From positions 62,001 through 126,000 of the forward strand of contig NZ_JAFEMD010000012.1 of NCBI RefSeq assembly GCF_016892765.1: 64,000 bases of DNA, written 5' to 3'. Positions 27,879-36,596 of this stretch are shown in pieces. This DNA comes from Microvirga arvi. Its GTDB lineage: Bacteria > Pseudomonadota > Alphaproteobacteria > Rhizobiales > Beijerinckiaceae. How positions within the stretch are numbered: position 1 is the first letter of the stretch; every line of letters starts with the position of its first letter. The notes beneath the pieces are model-generated. The model was not told the origin of the DNA. It did no database searches and worked only from the letters and a program-made list of their open reading frames with translations. The translations under genes were made by a program, and so were the position numbers.

Positions 27879-29471
27879 TTACTGCTTCAGGGACAGGAAG
27901 CGGCTCGGGTACACCCCAGAGATGTTCTGGTTGAAGCCGACGAGCTTGTCCGAGACCAGGTTCTTCGTGCTGTAGTGGAGCAGCGGGATCCACGGCTCCT
28001 CCTTCATGAAGATCTGCTCGGCCTGGAGCAGGTAGTCGGCGCGCTTCTTGAGATCGGTCTCCTTGGCGGCCTTGTTCTTCATGAGGTCGTCATACTGGGC
28101 GTTCTTCCACTTGCCGTAGTTGAAGCCCTTGTTGTCGCTCTCGAGCAGGAACAGGAAGTTCTGCGGGTCCGAGTAGTCGCCAATCCAGCCGTAGCGAGCG
28201 ATGTCGAAGTCGCCGCCGTCGCGCAGATGCGCGAAGTGCGTCTTGGAGTCGGTGTTGATGAAGGACGTCTCGACGCCGAGCGCCTTCCACTGGTCCGCGA
28301 TGGCGACAACCGTGTTGCGGTTGTTATCGGTGGTGTTGTAGCGGATCTCAACCTTCAGCGGCTTGCCGCCGGGACCGTAGCCGGCTTCCTTGAGCAGGGC
28401 CTTCGCCTTGTCCTCGCGCTCGATGGGCGACATGGAGGCGTACTCCGCCTGGGCCGGCTTGCCGTAGTTGCCGATGCCCGGCGGCACGAAGGAATAGGCC
28501 GGCAGCATGGTGCCGCCCCAGATCTGCTCGGCGATGAACTCGCGGTCGATCGCCATGGAGAGGGCTTTGCGGACGCGCACGTCGTCGAACGGCGCCTTCG
28601 ACGTGTTGATCGGCAAGCACCAAACGCCGAGATACGGGCCGATTACGACCTGATTTTTGAACCGCTCCTTGAGAGCCTTCACCTGGTCGGCCGGGATGTC
28701 CGGGGTGGAGTGAAGCTCGCCGGCCTGGAAGCGGCGAACGGCCGCGGCGAGGTCGGAGATCGGGTAGAACATCACCTGATCGATCTTGACGTTCGCGGCG
28801 TCATAGAAGTTCGGGTTCTTCACGACCTTGATGTGCGAGTTCGGCACGAACTCGGCCAGGGTGTAGGCTCCGTTGGACACCAGGTTGCCCGGCTTCACGT
28901 AGTCCTTGCCGAACTTCTCGACGGAGGCCGGATGGACCGGAAGGCCCGTCTGGTGGGTCAGCTGCTCAATGAAGTAAGGGGTCGGCTGCTCGAGACGGAT
29001 CTCAAGGGTACGGTCATCCACCGCCTTCACGCCGAGCTCTTCGGGCTTGGCCTGGCCCTTGTTCACCTTCTCGGCATTCAGGATCGGGTAGAGGATGTTG
29101 GCGTACTTGGCGCCGGTTTCCGGGTTCATGATCCGGCGGTAGGCAAACACGAAGTCCGATGCCTTCACCGGGTCGCCGTTGGACCACTTGGCATTGGAGC
29201 GCAGCGTGAAGCGGTAAAGCTTGCCGTCGTCGGCCATCTCCCACTTCTCGGCGACGCCGGGCACGACCTCGCCCTTGTTGTTCTTGATGACAAGGCCATC
29301 ATAGAGGTCGCGCAGAACGTTGGATTCACCGACCGTGGAGGTCTTATGGACGTCGAGCGTCTCCGGCTCGCCATCGTTGCCGCGGTGATAGACGACTTGC
29401 GCGACCGCGAAGCTCGAAAAAGCTACCGTTGCGGCAGCTGCGAGGGCGGTACGTTTCAACCATGATGACAT
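27879..29471 (-). CDS. oppA: Peptide ABC transporter substrate-binding protein (OppA family)
   Basis: A 530-residue periplasmic receptor. The start MSSWLKRTALAAAATVAFSS leads into a signal peptide ending at FAVAQ. The mature part begins VVYHRGNDGEPETLDVHKTS and contains YDGLVIKNNKGEVVPGVAEK, typical of enterobacterial-type OppA. The ATG at 29471 has AAAGGGA upstream; the frame continues 49 codons further without meaning. It is the first gene of oppA-oppB-oppC-oppDF, so it supplies oligopeptides to the transporter. Confidence 0.92.
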   Translation of the reverse strand: MSSWLKRTALAAAATVAFSSFAVAQVVYHRGNDGEPETLDVHKTSTVGESNVLRDLYDGLVIKNNKGEVVPGVAEKWEMADDGKLYRFTLRSNAKWSNGDPVKASDFVFAYRRIMNPETGAKYANILYPILNAEKVNKGQAKPEELGVKAVDDRTLEIRLEQPTPYFIEQLTHQTGLPVHPASVEKFGKDYVKPGNLVSNGAYTLAEFVPNSHIKVVKNPNFYDAANVKIDQVMFYPISDLAAAVRRFQAGELHSTPDIPADQVKALKERFKNQVVIGPYLGVWCLPINTSKAPFDDVRVRKALSMAIDREFIAEQIWGGTMLPAYSFVPPGIGNYGKPAQAEYASMSPIEREDKAKALLKEAGYGPGGKPLKVEIRYNTTDNNRNTVVAIADQWKALGVETSFINTDSKTHFAHLRDGGDFDIARYGWIGDYSDPQNFLFLLESDNKGFNYGKWKNAQYDDLMKNKAAKETDLKKRADYLLQAEQIFMKEEPWIPLLHYSTKNLVSDKLVGFNQNISGVYPSRFLSLKQ

Positions 29472-29641
29472 TTGACGCGTTCCCTTTCTGATTATCTCAG
29501 GGTTTTTTGAATGTCTTCGGTTAGAGCCGGTAGGGCAGTAACCTTGCCCTATTTGTTGATCAATCAACTGTTTATGTCCAGTACTATCCAAAAAATTAAG
29601 TAATTCCTGGCATAACAAAGGGTTAGGCCTGTGAAGATGGA

Positions 29642-30076
29642 TCAGGCGCCGGTGTCGAAGACCAGTCCGGCCGCCTCGATGCCGGCCGCAGCAGCAATCT
29701 CGTCATTGTCGGAGGTGTCGCCGGAAACGCCGACGGATCCCAGAATCCCGCCCTGGCCATTCTTGATCAGGACGCCGCCGGAAACCGGCACGAGCTGCCC
29801 GCCGACCGCGTGGGTGGCCGAGGCGATGAAGTAGGGCCGGTCGGTCGCCATCTTGTGAAGCGCGCGCGAGCCGACGCCGAGCGCCAGGGCACCATAGGCC
29901 TTGCCCATGGCGATCTCGGCCCGCTTGATGCTGGTTCCATCCTCCGACAGGAGAGCCTTGAGCGCGCCGCGCGCGTCATAGACCACGATGGCGAGGGGCT
30001 TGAATGATTTCTCCCGCGCGGCCTTGAGGGCGTTGGTGATAATCGTCTGTGCCGTTTCCAGTGTGAGTTCGGTCAC
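29642..30076 (-). CDS. GlcG/HbpS family protein (DUF336)
   Basis: A small protein of 144 residues with the GlcG/HbpS fold. Recognisable parts are LAIVVYDARGALKALLSEDG, AEIAMGKAYGALALGVGSRA and the C-terminal GSVGVSGDTSDNDEIAAAAG. It starts with GTG at 30076, with GGAGGAAATGA upstream. It follows puuD at 44 bases on the same strand and may share its transcript. Some members bind haem or cobalamin; a supportive role for the cytochrome-bearing PuuD is possible but unproven. Confidence 0.82.
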   Translation of the reverse strand: MTELTLETAQTIITNALKAAREKSFKPLAIVVYDARGALKALLSEDGTSIKRAEIAMGKAYGALALGVGSRALHKMATDRPYFIASATHAVGGQLVPVSGGVLIKNGQGGILGSVGVSGDTSDNDEIAAAAGIEAAGLVFDTGA

Positions 30077-30120
30077 TCATTTCCTCCATGGATTTGATCG
30101 TTGGTGCGCAGCTCACGAAA

Positions 30121-31347
30121 TTAACGGGTAACGGTATCCCGTGCCGCCAGCCAAGCGGCCACAGCCTTGCGTTCGTTCGGGGTCATCTCGGTGATGTTGT
30201 TGGGCGGCATGGCGTGGGTCAGCACGCTCTGGACGCGGATGATCTCCGCATGCCGCTCGATCTCCCCCGGCGTATCGAGCCGCACGCCTTTCGGAGCGAT
30301 AGGGATTCCATCCCAGACAGGTTCCGCCGCATGGCACATGGAGCAGCGGGACTGGATCGCCAGCACCGCCTCGTCGAAGGATGCCGTGACGACCTCGGGC
30401 GTTGCGTCTGCCGGAGCCTGAGCCATGTTGGCATTGCCGGGCTTGCCGAGGATCGAAAGCCAGATCGCCAGAGCGATGGCTGCGGCGGCGACACCCCAGG
30501 TCCACCAGGGCGAGCCCTTGCCGGCATGCTGGGAATTGAAGAAATGCCGGATCACCGCGCCTGCTATGACGATCAGCCCGACGATGCCGACCGAATAGGC
30601 GGACGACCAAGCCAGCGGGTAATGATTGGACAGCATCAGGAAGATGACGGGAAGAGTAAGGTAGTTGTTGTGCGTCGACCGCAGCTTGGCCTCCTTGCCG
30701 AGCTTCGGGTCGGGTGAGCGGCCTGCTAGAAGCTCGGCCACCACCTTCTTCTGGTTCGGGATGATGACGAAGAAGACGCTGGCCGACATCCAGGTCGCGA
30801 TCATCGCGCCCGTATGAAGGAAGGCGGCGCGGCCGTTGAAGACCTGTGTGAAGGCGAAGGCCGCCAGCAGAATATAGCCGAAGAGAACGATGCCGAGGAC
30901 GACCCCGTTCCTGCCGAGGGGTGAGCGGCACAGGCCTTCATACACGAGCCAGCTCAGAATGATCCCGCCGATGCCTATGGCAGCCGCCTGCCACGGCTCC
31001 AGGGCGCGGACAGTAGGATCGATGGTGTAGAGGTCGGCATGAAGATAATAAACCCAGACGATCAGAAAGAAGCCGCTGATCCAGGTCGAATAGCTCTCCC
31101 ACTTGAACCATGTCAGCTCCTTCGGCAGCTCCGGCGGCGCAACGAGATACTTGCGCATGTTGTAGAAGCCGCCGCCATGGACCTGCCAGGCCTCGCCGCC
31201 CACACCTTCCGCCAGCCCCTCCCGCTTCTTCAGGCTGAGATCGAGATGAATGAAGTAGAAGGACGAGCCGATCCAGGCGATGGCCGTAATCACATGGACC
31301 CAGCGGATGATCTGGCTGATCCATTCGGAGATTTGCGGGTCGATCAT
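30121..31347 (-). CDS. puuD: Urate hydroxylase PuuD, membrane protein with C-terminal cytochrome c domain
   Basis: A 408-residue protein that oxidises urate to 5-hydroxyisourate at the membrane. Residues 1-300 contain about eight membrane spans with conserved His and Trp residues, for example IIRWVHVITAIAWIGSSFYF and HNNYLTLPVIFLMLSNHYP. The C-terminal domain has one haem motif CSMCH at residues 335-339 and a later Met in THAMPPNNITEM as probable sixth ligand. It is divergent from uraH and puuE-uraD, which perform the next steps. Electrons probably leave through the cytochrome domain to the respiratory chain. Confidence 0.92.
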   Translation of the reverse strand: MIDPQISEWISQIIRWVHVITAIAWIGSSFYFIHLDLSLKKREGLAEGVGGEAWQVHGGGFYNMRKYLVAPPELPKELTWFKWESYSTWISGFFLIVWVYYLHADLYTIDPTVRALEPWQAAAIGIGGIILSWLVYEGLCRSPLGRNGVVLGIVLFGYILLAAFAFTQVFNGRAAFLHTGAMIATWMSASVFFVIIPNQKKVVAELLAGRSPDPKLGKEAKLRSTHNNYLTLPVIFLMLSNHYPLAWSSAYSVGIVGLIVIAGAVIRHFFNSQHAGKGSPWWTWGVAAAAIALAIWLSILGKPGNANMAQAPADATPEVVTASFDEAVLAIQSRCSMCHAAEPVWDGIPIAPKGVRLDTPGEIERHAEIIRVQSVLTHAMPPNNITEMTPNERKAVAAWLAARDTVTR

Positions 31348-31552
31348 GCAGTCACTTGGATATTGAAGGAATGCTTAGCCTAGGGCGGAGGTCGGGTTTG
31401 CGATAGGCCGTGTCCGCAGCTTTTTCAACAGGAACCCTGTCCGGGAAACCCTGCCTTTGCGCAACAGGATCGAGCGATCCGGCTTGACGCGGAGCGCGCA
31501 GGCCCGAAAGAATTCCGGGCTCGATCTGCTCCTTCTCCATCCGCGAGGCTTC
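31348..31552. promoter_or_regulatory. Divergent promoter region of urate genes
   Basis: A 205-base region between puuD (minus) and uraH (plus), expected to hold promoters for both halves of the urate module. I could not assign a clear operator or -35/-10 pair. The frame that runs through it into uraH has no family resemblance before the Met at 31553. Confidence 0.5.
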
Positions 31553-31906
31553 ATGGGCCGCCTGTCCACCCACGTTCTGGATACCGTCAACGGCAAGCCC
31601 GCACGCGGCGTCGCCATCGAATTGTTCGCCATCGAGGGCGAGCAGCGTCGCTCCGTCCTGCGCACCGTCACCAATGCGGATGGGCGCACGGATGCGCCGC
31701 TGATGATCGGCGATGCATTCCGTACCGGAACCTATGAAATCGTCTTCGAAATCGGCGCCTATTTCCGGGCGCTCGGCGCGGCCATGGCCGATCCGCCTTT
31801 CCTGGACATGGTGCCGATCCGCTTCACCATCGCCGAGCCCGACGGCCATTACCACGTTCCGCTCCTCGCCTCCCCCTGGAGCTATTCCACCTATCGAGGA
31901 AGCTGA
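31553..31906 (+). CDS. uraH: 5-Hydroxyisourate hydrolase
   Basis: A 117-residue transthyretin-like enzyme that opens 5-hydroxyisourate to OHCU. The N-terminal [19 protein letters not shown] and the C-terminal tetrapeptide YRGS are the family signatures. The His near residue 7, the Arg in [11 protein letters not shown] and the C-terminal YRGS form the active site. It starts at the ATG 31553 because the upstream extension has no family similarity. It ends two bases before the puuE-uraD start, so the two are co-transcribed. Confidence 0.93.
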   Translation: MGRLSTHVLDTVNGKPARGVAIELFAIEGEQRRSVLRTVTNADGRTDAPLMIGDAFRTGTYEIVFEIGAYFRALGAAMADPPFLDMVPIRFTIAEPDGHYHVPLLASPWSYSTYRGS

Positions 31907-31908
31907 TC

Positions 31909-33348
31909 ATGCCGACCTCCTATCCCCGCGACCTCGTCGGCTATGGCCGCAACCCGCCGCATCCGCGCTGGCCCAACAGGGCCCGGATCTGCGTGCAGTT
32001 CGTGATCAACTACGAGGAGGGCAGCGAGAACAACATCCTCCATGGCGACCGCGCCTCCGAGGCGTTCTTATCGGAGATCGTCGGCGCTCAGGCATGGCCT
32101 GGCCAGCGGCACATGAGCATGGAGTCGGTCTACGAGTATGGCTCCCGCGCCGGCTTCTGGCGTCTGTGGCGAATGTTCACCGAGCGCCGCATGCCGGTCA
32201 CGGTCTATGGCGTCGCCACCGCCCTCATGCGCAACCCGGAGGCGGTTGCCGCCATGAAGGAGGCCGGGTGGGAGATTGCGAGCCACGGACTCAAATGGAT
32301 CGACTACCGGGACTTCTCCTCGGACGAGGAGCGTGCCCATATGAAGGAGGCGACCCGCATTCATACCGAGGTCACTGGCGAGCGCCCTCTGGGCTGGTAC
32401 ACGGGCCGCACCTCGGAGCACACCAACCGCCTCGTGGCGGAGGAGGGTGGCTTCCTCTACAGCGCCGATTCCTATGCCGATGAGCTCCCCTACTGGGAGC
32501 CGCATGGCGACCGGCAGCAGCTGATCGTGCCCTATACGCTGGACGCCAACGACATGCGATTTGCGACCCCGCAGGGCTTCAATGCGGGCGACCAGTTCTT
32601 CGCCTATCTGAAGGACTCATTCGACACCCTTTATGCGGAGGGAGAGACCGTGCCGAAGATGCTGTCGGTCGGCCTCCATTGCCGCCTCGTCGGCCGCCCC
32701 GGACGGGCCGCGGCACTCGCCCGCTTCCTGGATTATGTTTCTGCCCATGACAATGTCTGGGTCGCCAGGCGCATCGACATCGCCCGGCATTGGATCCGGC
32801 ACCATCGCCCAGCGGGGGTCAAACCCAGCACCATGAACCGCGTGCTGTTCGTGGAGATCTTCGGCGACATCTTCGAGCATTCGCCTTGGATCGCGGAACG
32901 TGCCTTCGACGCCGGTCTCACCACCGGACAGGACACGGCCGAGGGACTTCATGCGGCCATGGTGAATGTGCTCTCGGGGGCGAGCCAGGGGCAGAAGCTC
33001 GCCCTCATCAACGCCCATCCGGATCTCGCCGGGCGCCTCAAGCTCGCCGACCTCACGGACGATTCCCGCAACGAGCAGTCCTCCGCCGGCCTCGACAGCC
33101 TGACGGAAGAGGAGCGCGACCGCTTCCTGGCCCTAAACGACCTCTACAAGGAAAAATTCGGCTTCCCCTTCATCATGGCGGTGAAAGGTCGATCGAAGGA
33201 CGAGATCCTCGCAGCCTTCGAGGAGCGGCTGGAGCATGAGCCCGAGCAGGAGTTCGAAACGGCCATCGTGCAGATCGAGCTGATCGCGCTTCTCAGGCTG
33301 AAGGACCGGCTGCCCTCGCTGGCGGATGTGTTCTCCAGTTTAGCCTAA
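31909..33348 (+). CDS. puuE: Fusion of allantoinase PuuE and OHCU decarboxylase
   Basis: A 479-residue bifunctional enzyme. Residues 1-308 are a polysaccharide-deacetylase-fold allantoinase with DLVGYGRNPPHPRWP, INYEEGSENNILHGD and EIASHGLKWIDYRDF. From about 309 it is 2-oxo-4-hydroxy-4-carboxy-5-ureidoimidazoline decarboxylase, with FEHSPWIAERAF, the catalytic NAHPDLAGR and GFPFIMAVKGRS. It therefore converts OHCU to (S)-allantoin and then to allantoate. With UraH two bases upstream and PuuD divergent, the window covers urate to allantoate completely. This fusion is known in rhizobial genomes. Confidence 0.92.
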   Translation: MPTSYPRDLVGYGRNPPHPRWPNRARICVQFVINYEEGSENNILHGDRASEAFLSEIVGAQAWPGQRHMSMESVYEYGSRAGFWRLWRMFTERRMPVTVYGVATALMRNPEAVAAMKEAGWEIASHGLKWIDYRDFSSDEERAHMKEATRIHTEVTGERPLGWYTGRTSEHTNRLVAEEGGFLYSADSYADELPYWEPHGDRQQLIVPYTLDANDMRFATPQGFNAGDQFFAYLKDSFDTLYAEGETVPKMLSVGLHCRLVGRPGRAAALARFLDYVSAHDNVWVARRIDIARHWIRHHRPAGVKPSTMNRVLFVEIFGDIFEHSPWIAERAFDAGLTTGQDTAEGLHAAMVNVLSGASQGQKLALINAHPDLAGRLKLADLTDDSRNEQSSAGLDSLTEEERDRFLALNDLYKEKFGFPFIMAVKGRSKDEILAAFEERLEHEPEQEFETAIVQIELIALLRLKDRLPSLADVFSSLA

Positions 33349-33426
33349 GCGGAACCGTTTGGAGTCCCGCGCGTCTTCGTCTCAGCTTGGCCGTCCAGAG
33401 GCCGGGCATGACGAGAGGAGGACGAC

Positions 33427-33873
33427 ATGGGTCTGTTCAAGTTCATCAAGGAAGCCGGCGCCAAGATCTTCGGCGGCAGCGCTGCCGCCGCCACTCCCGA
33501 AAAACTGCAGCAGGAGGTGCAGGGCCACGGCTTCGATGCGAGCAAGCTCGGAATCCAGGTCGAAGGCGACAAGGTGAAGCTGTCGGGTCAGGCCATGACC
33601 CAGGAAGAGGCCGAGAAGATCATCCTCTCTCTCGGCAATACCTATGGCGTCGCCGAGGTCGATACGTCCGGTCTCCAGGTTCAGCAGCCCTCGGCCCAGT
33701 CCACCATGTACACGGTCCAGAAGGGCGATACCCTTTGGGAAATTGCCGAAAAGCACTACGGCAAGGGCAAAGGCGCGAAATATACGGAGATCGTCAAAGC
33801 CAACTCCCCGCCGGTCAAAGACCCCGACATGATCCAGCCGGGTTGGGTTCTGCGCATCCCGCCGCTTTCCTGA
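33427..33873 (+). CDS. BON and LysM domain protein
   Basis: A 148-residue protein like E. coli YgaU/Kbp. A short N-terminal helix MGLFKFIKEAGAKIFGG is followed by a BON-like domain (about 25-85, with VQVEGDKVKLSGQ-type strands). The LysM repeat comes last: YTVQKGDTLWEIAEKHYG to WVLRIPPLS. There is no signal peptide. E. coli Kbp binds potassium, while other members bind cell-wall glycan. It begins with GAGGAGGACGAC before the ATG at 33427. Confidence 0.87.
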   Translation: MGLFKFIKEAGAKIFGGSAAAATPEKLQQEVQGHGFDASKLGIQVEGDKVKLSGQAMTQEEAEKIILSLGNTYGVAEVDTSGLQVQQPSAQSTMYTVQKGDTLWEIAEKHYGKGKGAKYTEIVKANSPPVKDPDMIQPGWVLRIPPLS

Positions 33874-33891
33874 TCGCATCCGGATTGCACC

Positions 33892-33932
33892 CCTCCCTGT
33901 CATGCCGGTATGAGATGGCGATGACAGGGAGG
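33892..33932 (+). promoter_or_regulatory. Perfect 12-base hairpin covering the ribosome site of the rhodanese gene
   Basis: CCTCCCTGTCAT (33892-33903) pairs perfectly with ATGACAGGGAGG (33921-33932) around a 17-base loop. The 3' arm contains AGGGAGG, the likely Shine-Dalgarno for the ATG at 33940. The hairpin could end transcription from the LysM gene or hide the ribosome site of the rhodanese gene until it is opened. Confidence 0.65.
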
Positions 33933-33939
33933 ATCTTTC

Positions 33940-34257
33940 ATGAGTGAAACGCCGCAGGTCATCGATCTCGACCGCGAGGTCATCAAGCAAGGGCTCCAAG
34001 AGGGTTCAATCTTGCTGGTCGACGTCCGGGAGCCGCACGAGTTCGCCGCAGGCCATATCCCGGGCTCCATCTCCCACCCGCTTTCGTCCTTCGATCCTTC
34101 CTCTCTGCCGGAAGGAAAGCGAATCGTCTTTTCCTGTGCGGCCGGCGTCAGGTCCGTGCGGGCCATCGAATTCGCACGGGCTTCGGGTCGGGATATCCGC
34201 GAGCACTACAAGGGCGGCTTCAAGGATTGGGCGGCGGCCGGCGAGCCCGTCGAATAA
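33940..34257 (+). CDS. Single-domain rhodanese-like protein
   Basis: A 105-residue sulfurtransferase-fold protein. LLVDVREPHEFAAGHIPGSI is the classic N-terminal part, and the active-site loop SCAAGVRS provides the catalytic Cys66. FKDWAAAGEPVE ends the domain. Loop length (CxxGxR) is typical for thiosulfate or thioredoxin-linked sulfurtransferases such as GlpE. There is no signal peptide. Two c-type cytochrome genes follow, but a functional link is not shown. Confidence 0.9.
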   Translation: MSETPQVIDLDREVIKQGLQEGSILLVDVREPHEFAAGHIPGSISHPLSSFDPSSLPEGKRIVFSCAAGVRSVRAIEFARASGRDIREHYKGGFKDWAAAGEPVE

Positions 34258-34395
34258 GAGCCTCTTGCGGGGCGAGATCACATATATGTGTTCTAAAGTA
34301 GAGTGCTCAAGCTTGACGACTTATGCGCTAATGTCGCCCCGCCGACGATGGTTCGTAGGGAAATCGTCCGTCGCGCCCACGAGGGAAAACCATAG

Positions 34396-34833
34396 ATGAA
34401 GCGTACAATGTTCGTCGCCAGCCTTCTGGCGCTCGGAGTGACCGCCGCCATTGCCCAGAGCAATGTCGTCGAGCAGCGTCAGGCCCTGATGAAGGAGATG
34501 GGCGCTCAGACCCGGCCCATCGGCGCCATGATGCGCGGCCAGGAGCCCTTCGACCTCGCCAAGGTGCAGGCTGGCTTGAAGGTGTTCGCCGAGAATCCCA
34601 AGAAGTTCGTCACGCTTTTCCCGGAAAGCTCGAAGAACGCGGAGAAGACCGAGGCGCTGCCGACGATCTGGGAGAACAAGGCCAAGTTCGAGGCGACTGG
34701 CAACAAAATGAGCCAAGACGCTCAGACCGCCATGACGACGATCAAGGACGAAGCGTCCTTCAAGGCCGAGATGCCAAAGGTGCTTCAGAACTGCGGCGCC
34801 TGCCACAACGAGTTCCGCAAGAAGGCCTCCTGA
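34396..34833 (+). CDS. Cytochrome c' type haem protein
   Basis: A 145-residue periplasmic cytochrome. The signal peptide MKRTMFVASLLALGVTAAIA precedes a four-helix domain with PTIWENKAKFEATGNKM. The haem motif CGACH (133-137) lies near the C-terminus, as in class II cytochromes c. It could handle nitric oxide or carry electrons. It precedes a diheme cytochrome gene with a hairpin between them. Confidence 0.9.
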   Translation: MKRTMFVASLLALGVTAAIAQSNVVEQRQALMKEMGAQTRPIGAMMRGQEPFDLAKVQAGLKVFAENPKKFVTLFPESSKNAEKTEALPTIWENKAKFEATGNKMSQDAQTAMTTIKDEASFKAEMPKVLQNCGACHNEFRKKAS

Positions 34834-34852
34834 TCGGACGATGCTGAGTAAT

Positions 34853-34876
34853 GGGCGGCCCTTGGGCCGCCCGTTT
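34853..34876 (+). terminator. GC hairpin between two cytochrome genes
   Basis: GGGCGGCCC (34853-34861) pairs perfectly with GGGCCGCCC (34864-34872) and is followed by GTTTC. It lies 19 bases after the cytochrome c' stop and 17 bases before the next start. It resembles a weak intrinsic terminator or mRNA stabiliser. Confidence 0.65.
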
Positions 34877-34893
34877 CATTTGGAGAACAGGCG

Positions 34894-35826
34894 ATGCGTA
34901 AAGCGCTCGTAGGGCTGGTCGCCCTGGTGATTTTCGGCATTCTGGGCTTCCTGGCCCTGACATCGCCGTCGGCCCATCGCCTCATTCGCGGGGAGCCTCC
35001 GGCGCCGAACGGCAGTCACGCCCCGAATGCCGAGAACGGCCGCATCCTGTTTTTCGCCGGAGGCTGCACCTCCTGCCATGCCGTGCCCAACAACGACGAC
35101 AAGCTGCGGCTCGGCGGCGGCTATGCGCTAAAATCCCCGTTCGGCACGTTCCACGTCCCAAACATCTCGCCGCACAAGACGGACGGCATCGGCTCCTGGA
35201 GCGTCACGGATTTCACCCGCGCCATGCGAGAGGGAGTATCTCCGGACGGACGCCACTATTATCCGGCCTTCCCCTACACGTCCTATCAGAGGATGAGTCC
35301 CGAGGATCTCACCGACCTCTTCGCCTTCATGCAGACGCTGCCCGCCGTGGAAGGGCGAGCCCCCGGTCATGACCTGCCGTTTCCGTTCAATATCCGCCGC
35401 GGCGTGGGCCTCTGGAAGCTGGCCTTCCTCGATGGAAAGGTTTTCACGCCGGATGCGTCGAAGTCGGCGAGCCTGAACCGGGGGGCCTATCTGGTGAACG
35501 GGCCGGGGCACTGCGCCGAGTGCCACAGCGAGCGCAGTTTCGCTGGTGCCGTCATCGACGAGCGTCGCTTCGCCGGCGGCCCGGATCCGGAAGGCAGGGG
35601 GATCGTCCCCAACATCACGCCGCACGCGACCGGAATCGGCGGCTGGACCGTGAGTGACCTCACCACTCTGTTGAAAACGGGGGAAACGCCCAACTTCGAC
35701 ACCGTCGGAGGTCCCATGGGCGCCGTCGTCGCCAACACGGCCCAACTGCCCGATGCGGACCGTCAGGCTGTGGCGGAATACCTTCTGTCCCTGCCGCCGA
35801 GGCAGGGTTTCAAGAAGCCTGAATAA
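34894..35826 (+). CDS. Diheme c-type cytochrome
   Basis: A 310-residue membrane-anchored protein. The N-terminal hydrophobic helix LVGLVALVIFGILGFLALTS is probably an uncleaved anchor. Two haem motifs are CTSCH (58-62) and CAECH (207-211), each followed by a similar stretch (VPNISPH/IVPNITPH), showing internal duplication. Such cytochromes often accept electrons from periplasmic or membrane dehydrogenases. PuuD is a candidate donor because its genes lie nearby, but no dehydrogenase is directly adjacent. Confidence 0.9.
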   Translation: MRKALVGLVALVIFGILGFLALTSPSAHRLIRGEPPAPNGSHAPNAENGRILFFAGGCTSCHAVPNNDDKLRLGGGYALKSPFGTFHVPNISPHKTDGIGSWSVTDFTRAMREGVSPDGRHYYPAFPYTSYQRMSPEDLTDLFAFMQTLPAVEGRAPGHDLPFPFNIRRGVGLWKLAFLDGKVFTPDASKSASLNRGAYLVNGPGHCAECHSERSFAGAVIDERRFAGGPDPEGRGIVPNITPHATGIGGWTVSDLTTLLKTGETPNFDTVGGPMGAVVANTAQLPDADRQAVAEYLLSLPPRQGFKKPE

Positions 35827-35862
35827 GGTGGGAACCGGCTGAGGACAGCCTGGGGATAAACC

Positions 35863-36480
35863 TCAATCCATCACGGCGGCTTTGAGGATGCACACCATCG
35901 TGGCCCGTCCGGGGGTGCTGCCGATGCAGCGCACGGAATGCGGGCGGTCGCAGCGGTAGCGAAGGCTTTCGCCGGCCTTGGCCTGCTGCACGACCCCACC
36001 CACCTCGACCTCGAACTCGCCGTCGAGGACGGACAGACATTCGACCGAGCCGCGCTGGTGGCTGTCGGAGTCGAGCACCCCGCCGGGCTCGGATTGCACA
36101 TCGTACCATTGCAGCCATTCGATGGTCTTGAGCCAGCCGATGATGGCGAGCCGCATCTTGCCATCCTCGGACACGAGGATCGGCGTGTCGGCCTTGGACG
36201 ATTTTTCGATGAACGGCTCCTCATCCCCCGAGGCGAGGACGCGCTCGATCGAGACATCGAGGGCCTGGCTCAGCCGCCAGATGGTGGCGAGCGTCGGGTT
36301 GGTCTCGTTGCGCTCGATCTGGCTGATGATCGATTTCGCGACGCCGGATTGCTCGGCAAGCTCCGACAGGGACAGGTTGTAGGCCTTGCGCAGACGCTGA
36401 ATCGTCTTGCCCATATTGCCGGAGAGAACCTGCGCGCCCGTTTCCAGCTCCCGGTTCCGCTCTTTGCCCTCGACGCCCAT
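35863..36480 (-). CDS. XRE-family transcriptional regulator with C-terminal cupin domain
   Basis: A 205-residue regulator. Residues 24-80 hold a helix-turn-helix domain, with LSELAEQSGVAKSIISQIER and NPTLATIWRLSQAL. Residues 110-200 hold a cupin sensor domain with GSVECLSVLDGEFEVEVGG and ESLRYRCDRPHSVRCIG. Regulators of this shape often control amino-acid or polyamine genes and neighbouring exporters. The DMT transporter gene lies upstream on the same strand, 116 bases away. It converges with the diheme cytochrome gene. Confidence 0.88.
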   Translation of the reverse strand: MGVEGKERNRELETGAQVLSGNMGKTIQRLRKAYNLSLSELAEQSGVAKSIISQIERNETNPTLATIWRLSQALDVSIERVLASGDEEPFIEKSSKADTPILVSEDGKMRLAIIGWLKTIEWLQWYDVQSEPGGVLDSDSHQRGSVECLSVLDGEFEVEVGGVVQQAKAGESLRYRCDRPHSVRCIGSTPGRATMVCILKAAVMD

Positions 36481-36596
36481 CGCTGCCTCTGTTCTGAAAA
36501 ACCGTACGCTCGTTCCTCAAAACGGTTGTGGGGTAATCGGCAGGGCGGGTCAAGCACCGGCAGGGTCGCGGCCTTTCCTTTTCCCGTTTGGCGTTT

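Noticed and set aside
27975-29465. 496-codon plus-strand frame opposite oppA
   Set aside because: oppA on the minus strand has a signal peptide and clear family motifs. The antisense frame is Val/Gly/Leu/Arg-rich without motifs.
29472-29641. Possible sigma-70 promoter upstream of oppA
   Set aside because: The region is AT-rich and surely regulatory, but I could not find a -35/-10 pair with acceptable spacing, so none is annotated.
34258-34395. Possible tRNA or small RNA between the rhodanese and cytochrome c' genes
   Set aside because: No cloverleaf arms or CCA-type ends can be folded by eye; it looks like an ordinary promoter region.
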